64,000 nucleotides of DNA, from NCBI GenBank assembly GCA_963738365.1, contig CAVTWH010000007.1, positions 1,240,001-1,304,000 of the forward strand, written 5' to 3'. How positions within the stretch are numbered: position 1 is the stretch's first letter; every line of letters starts with the position of its first letter. This DNA is from CAVTWH01 sp963738365 (GTDB lineage: Bacteria; Actinomycetota; Actinomycetes; Mycobacteriales; Micromonosporaceae). Shown one piece after another: positions 34,675-43,158 of this stretch. The translations under genes were made by a program, and so were the position numbers. The notes under the pieces are model-generated. The model worked only from the letters and a program-made list of their open reading frames with translations, made no database searches and was not told the origin of the DNA.

Positions 34675-35856
34675 CTACCCCAGCCAGAATTCGGCGGACT
34701 TCTCGGCGAGCGTGCGGTCGCGTTCGTCGGTGTCGGGTCGCGCGGGCTGGGCCGCCAGGTGTGGCAGGCGCAGGTCGTGGCCGGTCAGCTCCGCCAGGTC
34801 GTCCCACTCCTGGCGCAGCCGCCGGTCGCGGACGATCTCGGTCTGCGGTAGCGCCGAGGCCATCGCGACGGCCGCGTGCCCCAGGCCGCTCTCGGCGAGT
34901 ACCCGCGCCTGGGCCAGGCCCGCCTCCAGCCGGCCGAGTTGACCCTGGGCGGCTGCCACCTCGTACGCCCCGGCCAACGCGGCGCCCAGGCTGCGGCGTA
35001 GCCCGTCGTCCTCGCACTGGAGATGGACCCGGGGCGTCCGGCCGCCGTGCAGCAGGTGGTACCAGTCACCGAAGACCCCGGCGACCGTGCCACACAGGTC
35101 GGCGAGCTGGTCCTGAAAGGAGAGCATGTCGTCGTCGCCCGCACCGGGGCCGGGCAGGACGAGCTTGGGCAGGTTGACCTTGAGCACGTCGTTGGGTCCG
35201 CCGGCGATCAGGCCGAAGCCGAGCAGTGACGTCCACACCCGCCGGCCGGCCTGGACGTCGCCGTGGATGAGCACGGCCGGCCGCTCCTGCAGGGTGTCCC
35301 GAATGATCATCAGGTCGACATCGGCCTGGTCGAGCGGGCGCTGGAACAGGCCGGCGAAGCTGGTCAGGTTGTCCGCCCAGGGCAGCGACTCCCAGGTGCG
35401 GCGCAGCGCGACGTCGAACGTGACGCCGGCCCGGGCGTCGTTGTAGAAGGGTGCCATGAGCAGCAGCGGCCGGCCGTCGCGCAGCTTCTCGTCGAGCAGT
35501 CCGCGGACCTGGTCGCGGTCCCAGTGGAACGGCGTCTTGTCCAGCATCCGCTGGTCGCGCAGGGTGGCCCGCTGGCTCTCCACCGAGGCCATCGCCTGGA
35601 ACCGGACCAGGTCCACCGCGCGGTCGTGGTCGCGGCGGGCCTGGCGTTCGGTGAGGATGCTGTTGACTTCCCGCTCGGCCCGGCGCTGCTCGCTCTGGAG
35701 CTTGGCCTCTTTCTCCTTCAGCGTGTGCAGCAGTTGCTGACGGCTGTCGAATTCGCGGCTCCGGTCGCGACCGCGCATGATCTCCCGGGCCCGACCGACG
35801 ATCCCGCGGGTCAGCTGTCCGAGGACGGTGACCAGCAGTGATTCGAGCCCCAGCAC
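34675..35856 (-). CDS. Coiled-coil protein, first gene of the E1/E2/JAB/Hsp70 operon
   Basis: The 393-residue protein is read from GTG 35856, with GAGG just upstream; GTG 35862 is an alternative. Residues 1-30 form an amphipathic helix, 40-110 a strongly charged coiled coil (TLKEKEAKLQSEQRRAERE), and 120-330 a globular part with WDRDQVRGLLDEKLRDGRPLLLMAPFYNDAR. A second coiled or helical region follows. It ends EFWLG, a C-terminal Gly. No family is recognised. It could be the sensor, effector or the modified substrate. Confidence 0.78.
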   Translation of the reverse strand: MLGLESLLVTVLGQLTRGIVGRAREIMRGRDRSREFDSRQQLLHTLKEKEAKLQSEQRRAEREVNSILTERQARRDHDRAVDLVRFQAMASVESQRATLRDQRMLDKTPFHWDRDQVRGLLDEKLRDGRPLLLMAPFYNDARAGVTFDVALRRTWESLPWADNLTSFAGLFQRPLDQADVDLMIIRDTLQERPAVLIHGDVQAGRRVWTSLLGFGLIAGGPNDVLKVNLPKLVLPGPGAGDDDMLSFQDQLADLCGTVAGVFGDWYHLLHGGRTPRVHLQCEDDGLRRSLGAALAGAYEVAAAQGQLGRLEAGLAQARVLAESGLGHAAVAMASALPQTEIVRDRRLRQEWDDLAELTGHDLRLPHLAAQPARPDTDERDRTLAEKSAEFWLG

Positions 35857-36216
35857 GGGCACCTCACAGACGGTAGGGGAGTGGCTGCCATGAGTTCTAG
35901 CAACCGCGCCCACGCGTCCTCAACGCCCGGAGGTCCATCCTGAATGGACAGTTCGGTTGCCCGGCCCCGCCGGTACGGTGCGTGCGGGCGTCGAACGTCC
36001 ACCCGGCACCCGGTTCCCCGGTGCCCCAACACCCCGTCACCAGCTATCCGGGACGACCATCGATGTGTCTCAACCGATCGCCGTCCCGACGTCGGCTGAT
36101 CGGTGGTCTTGTCGGGGATACGACGCCTCTTGTCGGCCCGCGTCCGGCCGGGCCGCGGGCCGGCCCGTGAGGAGCCGCCTGGGCGGCCGGGCAGGGACTT
36201 GCGCCGGCCGCTGCGG
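35857..36216. other. Upstream region of the six-gene operon, no gene
   Basis: This 360-bp gap holds the promoter of the operon. TACCGT on the minus strand near 35869-35874, with GAACTC 16 bp upstream, is the best candidate. No coding frame with native bias is seen between here and the ZIP gene. Confidence 0.45.
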
Positions 36217-37038
36217 CTAGGCGCCGGCGGCGGTGACGATCGCGTCGGTGAGGAAGCCGGCGATCAGGCCGGCGAAGAGTGCCCAACTGGTCAGCGACTT
36301 GACCGGGAAGCGACGGGCCACGGCGAGCAGTTCGATCACCACGTAGAGGATCGAGCCGGCGGCCAGGGCGAGGAAGGCGATGCTCACGGTGGTGTTCGTG
36401 TAGTGCTGCCCGAGCAGCGTGCCGAGCAGCGTCGGTCCGCCGCCGATCAGCCCCAGCAGGCCCAGGTACGCCCAGGAGGGGCGCTGGCCGGTGGCTGCCA
36501 TGGGCGCCACGATGCCGAAGCCCTCGGTGGCGTTGTGCAGGCCGAAGCCGATGATCAGCAGGACCGCCAGGCTGATCTCGCCGGCCGCCGCCGAGCTGCC
36601 GATGGCCAGCCCCTCGGCGAAGTTGTGCAGCCCGATCCCGACCGCGATGAGCAGGGCGAGCTGGCCGCCGGCCGAGCGCCAGGGGCGTCCCACGGGGGTA
36701 CCGATCGCCTCGGCGTCCGGGGCGGCGGTGCCGGCCGGCTTGTGCCGGGCCACCCAGCGGTCGAAGTAGACCAGCCCGAGCAGGCCGACGCCGATGCCGG
36801 CGGTGAGCACCAGGCCGTTGCCGAGCGCCTGGCCGGGGTGGTCGGCCAGGGCCTCGTCGATCGGCTCCCAGGCGTGCGCGAGGACGTCCCAGAGCAGGAA
36901 GATCAGGATCCCGGTGGCCAGCGAGTTGAGTGCGGCGCGCAGCTTCGGCGCGGGATTGCGCAGCCGGCCGATCGGCAGCCCCAGGTAGATGGTGAACCCG
37001 GCGATCGCACCCAGCAGGGCGATCTGTGCTGCCGACAT
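36217..37038 (-). CDS. ZIP family metal transporter
   Basis: The 273-residue inner-membrane protein starts at ATG 37038 behind AGGAG. It has about eight TM helices and the metal-binding ZIP signatures GIGLHNFAEGLAIG (TM4) and FGLHNATEGFGI (TM5). A short variable loop (ARHKPAGTAAPDAEAIG) lies between TM3 and TM4 but lacks a His-rich stretch. ZIPs carry Zn2+, Fe2+ or Mn2+ into the cytoplasm, and sometimes out. The iron-box-like site in front suggests repression when iron (or Mn) is abundant, so uptake of iron or manganese is favoured. Confidence 0.9.
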   Translation of the reverse strand: MSAAQIALLGAIAGFTIYLGLPIGRLRNPAPKLRAALNSLATGILIFLLWDVLAHAWEPIDEALADHPGQALGNGLVLTAGIGVGLLGLVYFDRWVARHKPAGTAAPDAEAIGTPVGRPWRSAGGQLALLIAVGIGLHNFAEGLAIGSSAAAGEISLAVLLIIGFGLHNATEGFGIVAPMAATGQRPSWAYLGLLGLIGGGPTLLGTLLGQHYTNTTVSIAFLALAAGSILYVVIELLAVARRFPVKSLTSWALFAGLIAGFLTDAIVTAAGA

Positions 37039-37069
37039 GGGTGTACTCCTGGTGTCGCGGGCCAAATCG

Positions 37070-37088
37070 AAGGTGAGGCTAACCTAAC
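37070..37088 (-). promoter_or_regulatory. Iron-box-like operator (DtxR/IdeR/DmdR type)
   Basis: On the minus strand the site reads GTTAGGTTAGCCTCACCTT. It matches the 19-bp DmdR/IdeR consensus TTAGGTTAGGCTAACCTAA at most positions (TTAGGTTAG intact). It is 32-50 bp upstream of the ZIP start. Confidence 0.65.
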
Positions 37089-37112
37089 CGATGGACCCGC
37101 GCAACCAGCCGG

Positions 37113-37403
37113 CTAGGGCATCGTCTCCTCGACGTCGAGGTTGGTGAAGGTGGGGCCGGCGCTGCAGAGGGCGCCCATCTGGCGGGCGAAGTCCTGGGTC
37201 TGCGGGTCGGCGTTGCTCTCCTGGGCCGCTTCCCAGGACGGGAACTCGATGATGGTGGCGTACCGGCTGGGGTTGTTGTGGTCCCGGGTGGTGGTCAGCC
37301 GGGACCAGTGCGGGCTGCTGTTGGTGGCCCGCATCTGATTGGCCAGCGCCCGGATCTGCTCCGGCTGGTCGGTCTCGAACTCCACGATCTGGATGAACGT
37401 CAT
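37113..37403 (-). CDS. Small dimeric alpha/beta-barrel protein (ABM-like)
   Basis: The 96-residue protein (MTFIQIVEFETDQPEQIRAL...) has the strand-helix-strand layout of antibiotic-biosynthesis-monooxygenase-like ferredoxin folds, with ATIIEFPSWEAAQESNADP in the middle. Members form dimers and may be monooxygenases or haem-degrading enzymes; residues needed for those roles are not evident. GGAGGGGAG serves as ribosome site. TATACT on the minus strand at 37457-37462 could be the -10. Confidence 0.8.
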   Translation of the reverse strand: MTFIQIVEFETDQPEQIRALANQMRATNSSPHWSRLTTTRDHNNPSRYATIIEFPSWEAAQESNADPQTQDFARQMGALCSAGPTFTNLDVEETMP

Positions 37404-37476
37404 CTCCAACTCCCCTCCGCCGAGCGGCGCGGGTAGGTGATGAATAGGGCCAATGGAGTATACCGGGCGGGTCGCC

Positions 37477-39480
37477 TCAGGCGTTGGCGATCGGCACCGG
37501 ATCGATCGTGTCGGCCGGCGTGAAGCCGAAGACGGTGCCGTAGAAGGCCAGCTCCGCCTCGGCGGCCCGGACGATGGTGGCGGCGTTGCGGAACCCGTGC
37601 CCCTCGCCCTCGAACGGCAGGTACGCCACCGGAAGCCCGCGCGAGCGCACCGCCTCGTACATCGACTCCGCCTGGTTGGGTGGTACCACCCGGTCCTCCA
37701 GGCCCTGGAAGAGGATGAGCGCACAGTTGAGCCGGTCGGTGTGGTGCACCGGGGAGCGCTCCTGGTAGAGCGCGGCGGCCTCGGGATAGGGGCCGATCAG
37801 CGAGTCGAGGTAGCGGGACTCGAACTTGTGCGTGTCGCGGGCCAGCGCCGCCGGGTCACCGACGCCGAAGTAGCTGGCGCCGGCCTTGAAGAAGTCCCGG
37901 AAGGCCAGCGCGCACAGGGTGGTGTACCCGCCCGCGCTGCCGCCCCGGACGGCCACCCGGCCGCCGTCGACGAGGCCTTCGTCCACCAGGTAGCGGGCGG
38001 CGTTGACGCAGTCGTCCACGTCGAGCACGCCCCACTGCCCGGTCAGCCGCTGCCGGTACTCGCGGCCGTAGCCGGAGCTGCCGCCGTAGTTGACGTCAAC
38101 CACGGCGAAGCCCCGGCTGGTCCAGAACTGCACGGTCGGCTTCAGCGCACTGGTGCTCGACGCGGTCGGGCCGCCGTGGCTGAACACCAGCAGCGGCGGC
38201 AGTTCGTCGGCCGGCCCGACGAAGCCGGGGTTGGCCGGCGGGTAGTAGAAGGCGAACGCGGTCAGCCCGTCGCCGGTGGGGAACTCGACCGGCTGCGCCA
38301 GCGAGACGTACCGGTCGTCCTCCGGCGGGGTGCTGCTGCGCCGCAGCACGGTGCAGGCCATCGTGGCCAGGTCCAGCCGGACCAGGCAGGCCGGCTCGGT
38401 GGGGGAGCCGGCGAGCAGCACCGCGAAGCCGTCCCCGGCGCCTACCTCGGTGATGTCGGAGTAGGGGGTGCGGACCCGGCGCGGCGCCCCGGTGGCCGGG
38501 TCGAGCAGCAGCAGGTGCGCGTCGCCGTTGCGGTAGTAGCTGGCCAGGATCCGCCCGTCGGCCAGGGCTGCGTAGCTGGACTGGCCGAAGACCCAGGCCG
38601 GGCCGGCGAACTCGGCCTCCATCGGCAGCAGCGCGGCCACCCCGTCCAGCGGCTCGGGTGGGTGCGCGCCCGGCGCCCCGGCCGCGCCGACCTCGGCCGC
38701 CGGCAGGCCGTCCGCGCCGGAGAGAGTGGGGAGCTGGTCGGCGGGGAGCCGGTAGAGGTTCCACCAGCCGCTGCGGTCGGATACCAAGAGCAGGCTGCCG
38801 TCGGCCGCCCAGCACGGCTGGGTGACCGACTCGGTCGGGCCGCCGGCGACCAGCCGGGCCGGGCCGAGCCCGCCGTCGGCGGCCACCTCGGCCAGCCACA
38901 GTTCGGTGCCGTCCCAGGGCATCCGCGGGTGGTTCCAGCTCAGCCAGGCCAGCCGGGTGCCGTCCGGACTCAGCCGGGGCGCGGCGTAGAAGTCGGCGCC
39001 GCTGACCAGTTCGCGTTCACTGTCGGTGGCCACTGCGACCAGCGTGTTGACCGGCTCGCCGCCGTCCCGGTGGTCCTCGCGGACCAGGACCAGCCGGTCG
39101 CGTTGCCGGTCGTGGTCGCCGTCGGCGTAGCGGGCGCCGGCCAGCGCGTGCCAGCGCAGCGGCGCCTCGCCCGGGCGGAGCCGGTGGATCGCCTGGTCGG
39201 CGAAGTCACTGACGTAGACGTCCGGACCGGCCAGGGTGTACGCGCCGCCGCCGTACTCGTGCACCCGGCTGCGGACCGACAGCGGCGCGGGGGAGGCGTC
39301 AACGCCGTCGACCACGAGCACCGAGCGGCCGTCGCCGGGCCGGCTCTCCAGCCACAGCACCCGGCCATCCGGGGCGACCTGGATACTACTCAGAGTAACT
39401 GCGTCGGCAACCAGCGACTTCGCGGTGAACGGCGACGACCACGCCCCGAACTCGGCGACGGTGGGACGATCTGGGGACAT
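37477..39480 (-). CDS. S9 family prolyl oligopeptidase-type serine peptidase
   Basis: The 667-residue protein starts at ATG 39480, six bases after TACCAT, a leaderless pattern. Residues 1-400 form a seven-bladed beta-propeller (repeated DG and LW motifs), and 400-667 an alpha/beta hydrolase with the nucleophile in RGGSAGGYTT, the Asp in GLEDRVVPPNQ and the His in EGEGHGFRN. These enzymes cleave short peptides, usually after Pro or acyl-amino residues, in the cytoplasm since no signal peptide is present. The 3' end is 73 bp before the ABM-like gene. Confidence 0.92.
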   Translation of the reverse strand: MSPDRPTVAEFGAWSSPFTAKSLVADAVTLSSIQVAPDGRVLWLESRPGDGRSVLVVDGVDASPAPLSVRSRVHEYGGGAYTLAGPDVYVSDFADQAIHRLRPGEAPLRWHALAGARYADGDHDRQRDRLVLVREDHRDGGEPVNTLVAVATDSERELVSGADFYAAPRLSPDGTRLAWLSWNHPRMPWDGTELWLAEVAADGGLGPARLVAGGPTESVTQPCWAADGSLLLVSDRSGWWNLYRLPADQLPTLSGADGLPAAEVGAAGAPGAHPPEPLDGVAALLPMEAEFAGPAWVFGQSSYAALADGRILASYYRNGDAHLLLLDPATGAPRRVRTPYSDITEVGAGDGFAVLLAGSPTEPACLVRLDLATMACTVLRRSSTPPEDDRYVSLAQPVEFPTGDGLTAFAFYYPPANPGFVGPADELPPLLVFSHGGPTASSTSALKPTVQFWTSRGFAVVDVNYGGSSGYGREYRQRLTGQWGVLDVDDCVNAARYLVDEGLVDGGRVAVRGGSAGGYTTLCALAFRDFFKAGASYFGVGDPAALARDTHKFESRYLDSLIGPYPEAAALYQERSPVHHTDRLNCALILFQGLEDRVVPPNQAESMYEAVRSRGLPVAYLPFEGEGHGFRNAATIVRAAEAELAFYGTVFGFTPADTIDPVPIANA

Positions 39481-39486
39481 GCGGTG

Positions 39487-39492
39487 ATGGTA
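39487..39492 (-). promoter_or_regulatory. -10 box of a leaderless promoter
   Basis: TACCAT on the minus strand, six bases before the peptidase ATG at 39480, with no ribosome site. Confidence 0.55.
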
Positions 39493-39568
39493 ACGGCCGG
39501 TACCGGTGCTGTCCGACCCGCCATCGGGACCACTCTCCGTCACCGGCGGGCACCGGCCGGTCAGTGCG

Positions 39569-40045
39569 TCAGCGGGCCACCGGCCGGGCCAGCTCGCGAA
39601 CCACCGTCAGTGCCCGCTCCACGTGCCCGCCGAAGCGGGTCTGTGAGGAGAACATGTGGCGCACCACGCCGCCCCGGTCGATGACGTAGGTGACCCGGCC
39701 GGGTAGCACGCCGAGCAGGCTCGGCACGCCGAAGGCGGACCGCAGCTCCCCGCCCGCGTCGGCGACCAGGCGGAACGGCAGGGAGTGCCGCCGGGCGAAC
39801 CGCTCGTGCGAGTCGGCCGAGTCGGAGCTGACTCCGATCACCTCGGCGCCGGCCGCCACAAAGTCCTCGAAGGCGTCCCGGAACGCGCACGCCTCGCGGG
39901 TGCAGCCGTAGCTGTCGTCCCTCGGATAGAAGTAGAGCACCACGACTTTCTCGCCCCGGTAGCGGCTGAGGGTGATCGTCTCGCCGTTGTCGGCGGGGAG
40001 GGTGAAGTCCGGCGCGGGGTCTCCGACGCCGACGGCTGCTGGCAT
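39569..40045 (-). CDS. Bcp/PrxQ-type peroxiredoxin
   Basis: The 158-residue thioredoxin-fold protein has YPRDDSYGCTREACAFRD, with the peroxidatic Cys in GCT and the resolving Cys five residues later, as in E. coli Bcp. It reduces H2O2 and organic peroxides with thioredoxin as electron donor. Start ATG 40045 lies six bases after TACGGT (40052-40057 on the minus strand), a leaderless arrangement. The later ...RVTYVIDRGGVVRHMF is typical of the family. Confidence 0.93.
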   Translation of the reverse strand: MPAAVGVGDPAPDFTLPADNGETITLSRYRGEKVVVLYFYPRDDSYGCTREACAFRDAFEDFVAAGAEVIGVSSDSADSHERFARRHSLPFRLVADAGGELRSAFGVPSLLGVLPGRVTYVIDRGGVVRHMFSSQTRFGGHVERALTVVRELARPVAR

Positions 40046-40051
40046 ATCGCT

Positions 40052-40057
40052 ACCGTA
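40052..40057 (-). promoter_or_regulatory. -10 box of a leaderless promoter
   Basis: TACGGT on the minus strand, six bases before the peroxiredoxin ATG. Confidence 0.55.
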
Positions 40058-40077
40058 GCCCGCGCCCCGGCACCCGG

Positions 40078-40914
40078 TCACCCGCGCAGCAGCTCCTCCA
40101 GCGAGGTGGCCGGGTGGCCGGTGAGCCGCGCCACGTCGTCGGTGACCTCGGCCAGCTCCCCGGCCGCGATCGCGGTGTACGTGCTCACCCAGGCGTCCAC
40201 CTGCCAGTCCGGGGCGCCGTAGGCGGCCCGGGCGGCGTACGCCTGCGCGACGGTCTCGGCGTGGTAGCGCATCGGACGCCCGGTGACCCGGCTGACCGTA
40301 GCCGCGATCTCGTCCAGGGTCAGCGCCTGCGGCCCGGTCAGCCGGTACGCCGCCCCCGCGTGCGCCGCCGGGTCCAGCAGGACCGTCGCCGCCACGTCGG
40401 CCACGTCCCGGGTGGCCACCGCCGCCACCCGGCCGTCGCCGGCCGGGCCGCGCAGCACCCCGTCCGGGCCGGCGAAGAGCGGCAACAGGTCGAGGTAGAA
40501 GTTGTCGCGCAGCGCGGTGACGGCCAGGCCGGTGCCGCGCAGCCGCTGCTCGGTGGCCCAGTGGTCGCGGCCCAGGGTGAACGTGCAGTCCGGCGCGGCG
40601 CCGTCGAACGAGGTGTAGACGACGTGCCGCACGCCCGCCGCCACGGCGGCCGCGATGAAGCCGAAGTGCTGCTCCAGCCGGTCCGCCGCCTCGGCGGCGG
40701 AGACCATGAACAGCGTGGTCACGCCGTCCAGCGCGCGGCGCGCCTGGTCGGTGTCGCCGTAGCTGGCCACCGCGACGTCGGCGCCGGGCAGGTCAGGGGC
40801 GCGGGCCGGGTCGCGGGCCAGCATCCGCTGCGGCACCCCCGCCTCGGCCAGCCGGCGGGCCACCTGCCCACCCACCCGGCCGGTCACCCCGGTCACCCCG
40901 ATCAGCTCCGTCAC
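40078..40914 (-). CDS. NmrA-like NAD(P)-binding protein
   Basis: The 278-residue atypical SDR starts at GTG 40914 (CATGCT lies seven bases upstream; ATG 40926 is an alternative). It has IGVTGVTGRVGGQVARRL at the N-terminus, HVVYTSFDGAAPDC in the middle and TLDEIAATVSRVTGRPMRY toward the end. It lacks YxxxK. NmrA/HSCARG-like proteins bind NAD(P) as redox sensors or act as NAD(P)H:quinone oxidoreductases (QOR2-like). It follows the metallo-hydrolase gene and duplicated tract on the same strand. Confidence 0.85.
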   Translation of the reverse strand: MTELIGVTGVTGRVGGQVARRLAEAGVPQRMLARDPARAPDLPGADVAVASYGDTDQARRALDGVTTLFMVSAAEAADRLEQHFGFIAAAVAAGVRHVVYTSFDGAAPDCTFTLGRDHWATEQRLRGTGLAVTALRDNFYLDLLPLFAGPDGVLRGPAGDGRVAAVATRDVADVAATVLLDPAAHAGAAYRLTGPQALTLDEIAATVSRVTGRPMRYHAETVAQAYAARAAYGAPDWQVDAWVSTYTAIAAGELAEVTDDVARLTGHPATSLEELLRG

Positions 40915-40981
40915 GCTCCCCAGCATGCCAGCCCGGACGCTGCCGCACGCCACTGTGGCCCAGCAGGGCCGCACGCGCTGA

Positions 40982-41145
40982 CCAGTTCACGCCACGGTTG
41001 CCCACCAGTCGTCCACCGCGGGCGGCGCGGCCACGTCGACCGTCTGACCCGGCCGGGGTACGGCCAGTTCACGCCACGGTTGCCCACCAGTCGTCCACCG
41101 CGGGCGGCGCGGCCACGTCGACCGTCTGACCCGGCCGGGGTACGG
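40982..41145. repeat. 82-bp perfect tandem duplication at the 3' end of the MBL gene
   Basis: The tract beginning CCAGTTCACGCCACGG at 40982 repeats identically from 41064 to 41145, and four more bases (CCAG) start a third copy. The unit contains the last 77 coding bases of the metallo-hydrolase gene plus its stop. As 82 is not a multiple of three, the outer copy is not translated in frame. The identity indicates a very recent duplication or an assembly artefact. Confidence 0.9.
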
Positions 41146-42187
41146 CCAGCCGCACGCCGAGCGCCTTGCTCTCCCGCCACAGCCGCTCGACCGGCTCGGA
41201 CCAGTCGTGCAGGGCCAGGTTGAAGGTGCACCAGTGCACCGGGACGAGCAGTTCGCCGCGCAGGTCCAGGTGCGCCTGGACGGCCTCCTCCGGGAACATG
41301 TGGATGTCCGGCCAGGCCGCCCCGTAGGCGCCGATCTGCATCAGGGTCGCGTCGAACGGGCCGTACTCGGCGCCGATGCGGGCGTACCCGTCGAAGTAGC
41401 CGGAGTCGCCGGTGACGTACACCCGGTGCCGGGGGCCGGCGGCCACCCAGGACGCCCACAGCGTGTTGTTGCGGGTGAACGCCCGGCCGGAGAAGTGCTG
41501 GGCGGCCGTACAGGTCAGCCGCAGCCCGGCCAGCTCGTACTGCTCGCCCCAGTCCAGCTCCACGATCCGCTCGACGGGTACGCCCCAGCGCCGCAGGTGC
41601 GCGCCCACGCCCAGCGGTACCAGGAAGGGGGCCGACTGGAGCGCGGTCAGCGCGCGGACGGTGGGGGCGTCCAGGTGGTCGTAGTGGTCGTGGGAGATCA
41701 GTACGGCGTCCACCGGGGGCAGGTCGGACAGTGGCGCCGGGGACGGGTGCAGGCGGCGCGGGCCGGCCAGCCGGGACGGCGAGCAGCGCTCGCTCCACAC
41801 CGGGTCGAGCAGCAGCCGGGCGCCGTCGATCTCCACCAGCGCGCAGGCGTGGCCGTACCAGGTGATCCGCAGCGCGTCCGGCGGCGCCGCACCGACAGTC
41901 GGGGTGACCAGCGGGACCGGCCCGGACGGCCGGCGCCGCTGCTGGCCGAAGAGGGCCTCGCGGAGCAGCCCCACCGACTCGCGGGCCCGGATGGCGGTGC
42001 TGGCCGCCGGGTCCGGGTTGTGGAAGACGCCGTCGCGGAACTGCGGCGAGCGGCGCACCCGCTCACCCCGGGTGACCTCCCGCTGCGCCCCCAGCTGGTC
42101 GGGGATGTCGCGCAGCGCCCACACCGCCAGGCCGGCCGCACCGGCCGTCGCCGCCGCTGCGGCCCACCACGCCCTACCCATCGCCAT
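41069..42187 (-). CDS. MBL-fold metallo-hydrolase (UlaG/RomA-like)
   Basis: The 372-residue protein starts at ATG 42187 (CATCCT six bases before it). A hydrophobic N-terminus (AAAAATAGAAGLAVWAL) may anchor it in the membrane. The metallo-beta-lactamase fold has ITWYGHACALVEIDG, the metal motif ISHDHYDHLD, AAQHFSGR, YVTGDSGYFDGY and PVHWCTFN. This matches RomA/NAPE-PLD-like hydrolases, which act on phosphodiesters or lipids. The 3' end is tandemly duplicated just downstream. Confidence 0.9.
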   Translation of the reverse strand: MAMGRAWWAAAAATAGAAGLAVWALRDIPDQLGAQREVTRGERVRRSPQFRDGVFHNPDPAASTAIRARESVGLLREALFGQQRRRPSGPVPLVTPTVGAAPPDALRITWYGHACALVEIDGARLLLDPVWSERCSPSRLAGPRRLHPSPAPLSDLPPVDAVLISHDHYDHLDAPTVRALTALQSAPFLVPLGVGAHLRRWGVPVERIVELDWGEQYELAGLRLTCTAAQHFSGRAFTRNNTLWASWVAAGPRHRVYVTGDSGYFDGYARIGAEYGPFDATLMQIGAYGAAWPDIHMFPEEAVQAHLDLRGELLVPVHWCTFNLALHDWSEPVERLWRESKALGVRLAVPRPGQTVDVAAPPAVDDWWATVA

Positions 42188-42287
42188 GCGGCAAGGATGC
42201 CACGCACCCGGCGCATCCCCGCGCGGCGCCGCGACGCCGGCCCGACTATGTTGATCGAGAGGTACGGGCAATCGGAGGGCGGGTGCG

Positions 42288-43145
42288 ATGACCAGGGTGG
42301 CGGTGACCGGCGGGAGCGGCAAGCTCGGCGTCGCGGTGGTCGAGGAGCTGGCGGCGCACGGGTACGACGTGGTGAACCTGGACCGGGCGGCGCCGCCGCC
42401 CGGCGCGCCCGGGTCGTACACCCGGATCGACTTCACCGACTACGGCCAGACCGTCGAGGCGCTGCGCGGCATCGACGACCGGTACACCGCAGTGGACGCC
42501 GTGGTGCACCTGGCCGCCATCCCGGGGCCTGGGATGACCGGCAACGCGGCCACCTTCGTCAACAACATCACCTGCACGTACCACGTCTTCCAGGCGGCCC
42601 GGGCGGCCGGCATCCGCAACCTCGTCTGGGCGTCCAGCGAGACGCTGCTCGGGCTGCCGTTCACCAGCCCGCCGCCCTACGCGCCGGTGGACGAGGGCTA
42701 TCCGGCCCGCCCGGAGAGCGCCTACTCGCTGGCCAAGCACCTGGAGGAGGAGATGGCCGCGCAGTTCTGCCGCTGGGACCCGGCGGCCAAGATGTACGGC
42801 CTGCGTTTCTCCAACGTGATGACGGTCGAGGACTACGCCCAGTTCCCGTCCTTCGACGCCGACCCCGCCCGACGCCGCTGGAACCTCTGGTCCTACATCG
42901 ACCGGCGCGACGGCGCCCGGGCGGTGCGGCTGGCGCTGGAGCACGACGGCACCGGCTGCGAGGTGTTCGTCATCGCCAACACCGATTCGGTGATGTCCCG
43001 CCCCACCGCCGACCTGCTCGCCGAGGAGTTCCCAGGGGTGCCGGTCAGCCAGCCGTTCACCGGCGTCGAGGCCGGGCTGTCCAGCGCCAAGGCCCGCCGG
43101 GTGCTCGGCTTCGAACCCCGCCACTCGTGGCGTGACCACGTCTGA
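42288..43145 (+). CDS. NAD-dependent epimerase/dehydratase family protein
   Basis: The 285-residue extended SDR has VAVTGGSGKLGVAVVEEL, VHLAAIPGPGM, the serine strand VWASSETLLG and an intact active site YSLAKHLEE. It uses NAD(P) on a sugar or sugar acid; the active-site context resembles uronate or hexose epimerases and dehydrogenases. GGAGGG precedes the ATG. It is followed by an aldo/keto reductase 13 bp downstream, so the two probably act on related carbohydrate substrates. Confidence 0.88.
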   Translation: MTRVAVTGGSGKLGVAVVEELAAHGYDVVNLDRAAPPPGAPGSYTRIDFTDYGQTVEALRGIDDRYTAVDAVVHLAAIPGPGMTGNAATFVNNITCTYHVFQAARAAGIRNLVWASSETLLGLPFTSPPPYAPVDEGYPARPESAYSLAKHLEEEMAAQFCRWDPAAKMYGLRFSNVMTVEDYAQFPSFDADPARRRWNLWSYIDRRDGARAVRLALEHDGTGCEVFVIANTDSVMSRPTADLLAEEFPGVPVSQPFTGVEAGLSSAKARRVLGFEPRHSWRDHV

Positions 43146-43158
43146 GGAGAGGACCATC

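Noticed and set aside
36140..36175. Hairpin in a GGCCGG-rich stretch after the ZIP gene
   Set aside because: Only 6-bp arms in very GC-rich DNA, no better than chance.
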